Positions 63,212-64,000 of a stretch of 64,000 nt of DNA are shown here, one piece after another (position 1 is the stretch's first letter; every line of letters starts with the position of its first letter). The notes under the pieces are model-generated. The model worked only from the letters and a program-made list of their open reading frames with translations, was not told the origin of the DNA and did not search any database. This DNA comes from Paraburkholderia dioscoreae (GTDB lineage: Bacteria > Pseudomonadota > Gammaproteobacteria > Burkholderiales > Burkholderiaceae). The stretch is from positions 3,100,001 to 3,164,000 of the forward strand of contig NZ_LR699553.1 of assembly GCF_902459535.1 (NCBI RefSeq). The letters run 5' to 3'. Both the position numbers and the translations under genes were made by a program.

Positions 63212-64000
63212 ATGTCCGCTTCCCCTTTTTCCGCGCCGCGTTCGGCGTCGTTCGCTGCGTTATACGCGGCCGCCGCCGACTGGGCGCGTAACGACGGCCT
63301 GACGTGGGTCTATCTGTTCAAAGCGCTCGCCGCCTGCTTCCTTGCGCTCGGCGTCGCAATGAAACTCGACTTGCCGCAGCCGCGCACGGCGATGACTACC
63401 GTCTTCATCGTGATGCAGCCGCAAAGCGGCATGGTGTTCGCAAAGAGCTTCTACCGGATCTGCGGCACCCTCGTCGGTCTCGTCGTGATGCTCGCGTTGA
63501 TCGGCCTGTTCGCGCAGCAGCCGGAACTGTTCATCGTCGCAACCGGCGTGTGGGTCGGCATCTGCACGGCGGGCGCCGCGCGCAACCGCAACTTCAGATC
63601 GTATGGTTTCGTGCTGGCCGGCTACACGGCCGCGCTGATCGGCATCCCCGCTTCGCAGCATCCGGACGGCGCATTTCTGAGCGCCCTCACGCGGGTGGCC
63701 GAAGTGGTGGTCGGCATCGTCTGCGCGGGTGCGGTGAGCGGCCTCGTGTTTCCGCGCTTCGCCGGCATGCAGATGCGCGGCACCGTGCGTGCGCGTTTCT
63801 CGGCGTTCGTCGAGTATGTGTCGGCGTCGCTCGCCGGCCATAACGACCGCGAGCAGATCGAAGCGACCAATGCGCGCTTTGTCGCCGATATCGTCGGCTT
63901 CGAAGCGGCACGCAGTGTCGCCGTGTTCGAGGGCCCGGATTCGCGCATGCGCGGTGGCCGTCTCGCGCGTCTGAACAGCGAGTTCATGACCGCCTCGACG
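63212..64000 (+). CDS. FUSC-family efflux protein (AaeB-like), 5' part
   Basis: At least 263 codons, cut by the window end. After a soluble start (residues 1-30) come about five membrane helices (FLALGVAMKL; TVFIVMQPQSGMVFAKSFYR; FIVATGVWVGICTAG). The segment PQSGMVFAKSFYRICGT is typical of FUSC inner-membrane proteins such as AaeB. With NodT and presumably downstream DUF1656 and HlyD genes it would form an efflux system for aromatic acids or similar compounds. CAGGAAGCTGACC precedes the ATG. Confidence 0.9.
   Translation, partial: MSASPFSAPRSASFAALYAAAADWARNDGLTWVYLFKALAACFLALGVAMKLDLPQPRTAMTTVFIVMQPQSGMVFAKSFYRICGTLVGLVVMLALIGLFAQQPELFIVATGVWVGICTAGAARNRNFRSYGFVLAGYTAALIGIPASQHPDGAFLSALTRVAEVVVGIVCAGAVSGLVFPRFAGMQMRGTVRARFSAFVEYVSASLAGHNDREQIEATNARFVADIVGFEAARSVAVFEGPDSRMRGGRLARLNSEFMTAST

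Overview
The window is a gene-dense, high-GC stretch of a betaproteobacterial primary chromosome, most likely Paraburkholderia or Burkholderia. The evidence is the infC-rpmI-rplT-pheS-pheT-ihfA-merR-tRNA-Pro order, the tRNA-Val/thrS/relA neighbourhood and the many Burkholderia-type accessory operons. No phage, transposon, CRISPR array or rRNA was seen. The first gene (phospholipase C C-terminus) and the last (FUSC-family efflux protein) are cut by the window edges.

Layout. (1) 1-546: end of a phospholipase C, then a strong terminator. (2) 663-9382: a complete eight-gene nitrogen-starvation/nitrilase cluster (Nit1C type: Sll0783-like protein, nitrilase, radical SAM, N-acetyltransferase, AIR-synthase-like protein, glycosyltransferase, MSMEG_0570-like protein, flavin oxidoreductase), divergent from a MocR regulator. 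The 350-bp divergent region carries an exact sigma-54 consensus promoter, an NtrC-like dyad and four copies of one 8-bp half-site. (3) 9609-13011: two chemoreceptors in tandem. (4) 13072-17635: small proteins, a GMC dehydrogenase with its Tat-exported small subunit, a glyoxalase and a DUF2000 protein. (5) 17659-27313: acyl-CoA metabolism. One operon has an enoyl-CoA-reductase-like SDR, an acyl-CoA synthetase and an Lrp regulator, divergent from a TetR gene with paired operators. The next is a pimeloyl-CoA-type beta-oxidation operon (FadJ-like plus two acyl-CoA dehydrogenases) under a LysR regulator; its first dehydrogenase carries a frameshift in an A-tract.

(6) 27487-38383: the core translation and stringent-response block on the minus strand: tRNA-Pro, merR, ihfA, pheT, pheS, rplT, rpmI, infC (ATC start), thrS, tRNA-Val, relA. 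(7) 38444-45573: RidA, hydrolase, CoA-transferase scoAB with a PAS-LuxR regulator, thioesterase, SDR and ETF-ubiquinone oxidoreductase, which receives electrons from acyl-CoA dehydrogenases such as those in region 5. (8) 45642-60359: TPR protein, aroC, lysophospholipid transporter-acyltransferase fusion, CBS protein, O-acylhomoserine sulfhydrylase with a hydrolase, Mpo1-like protein, YihY, wrbA, DUF2069, a FAD-linked 2-hydroxyacid dehydrogenase, a phosphoesterase, an 11-copy 9-bp tandem repeat, an SRAP/HMCES protein and a small membrane protein. (9) 60571-64000: LysR regulator divergent from an aromatic-acid-type efflux operon (NodT outer-membrane factor, FUSC protein).

The most interesting parts are the regulatory region and chemistry of the Nit1C cluster, the frameshifted dehydrogenase, the symmetrical TetR operators, and the alternative RNA structures upstream of pheS. 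All functional statements come from reading the sequence and family knowledge; no database search was run.
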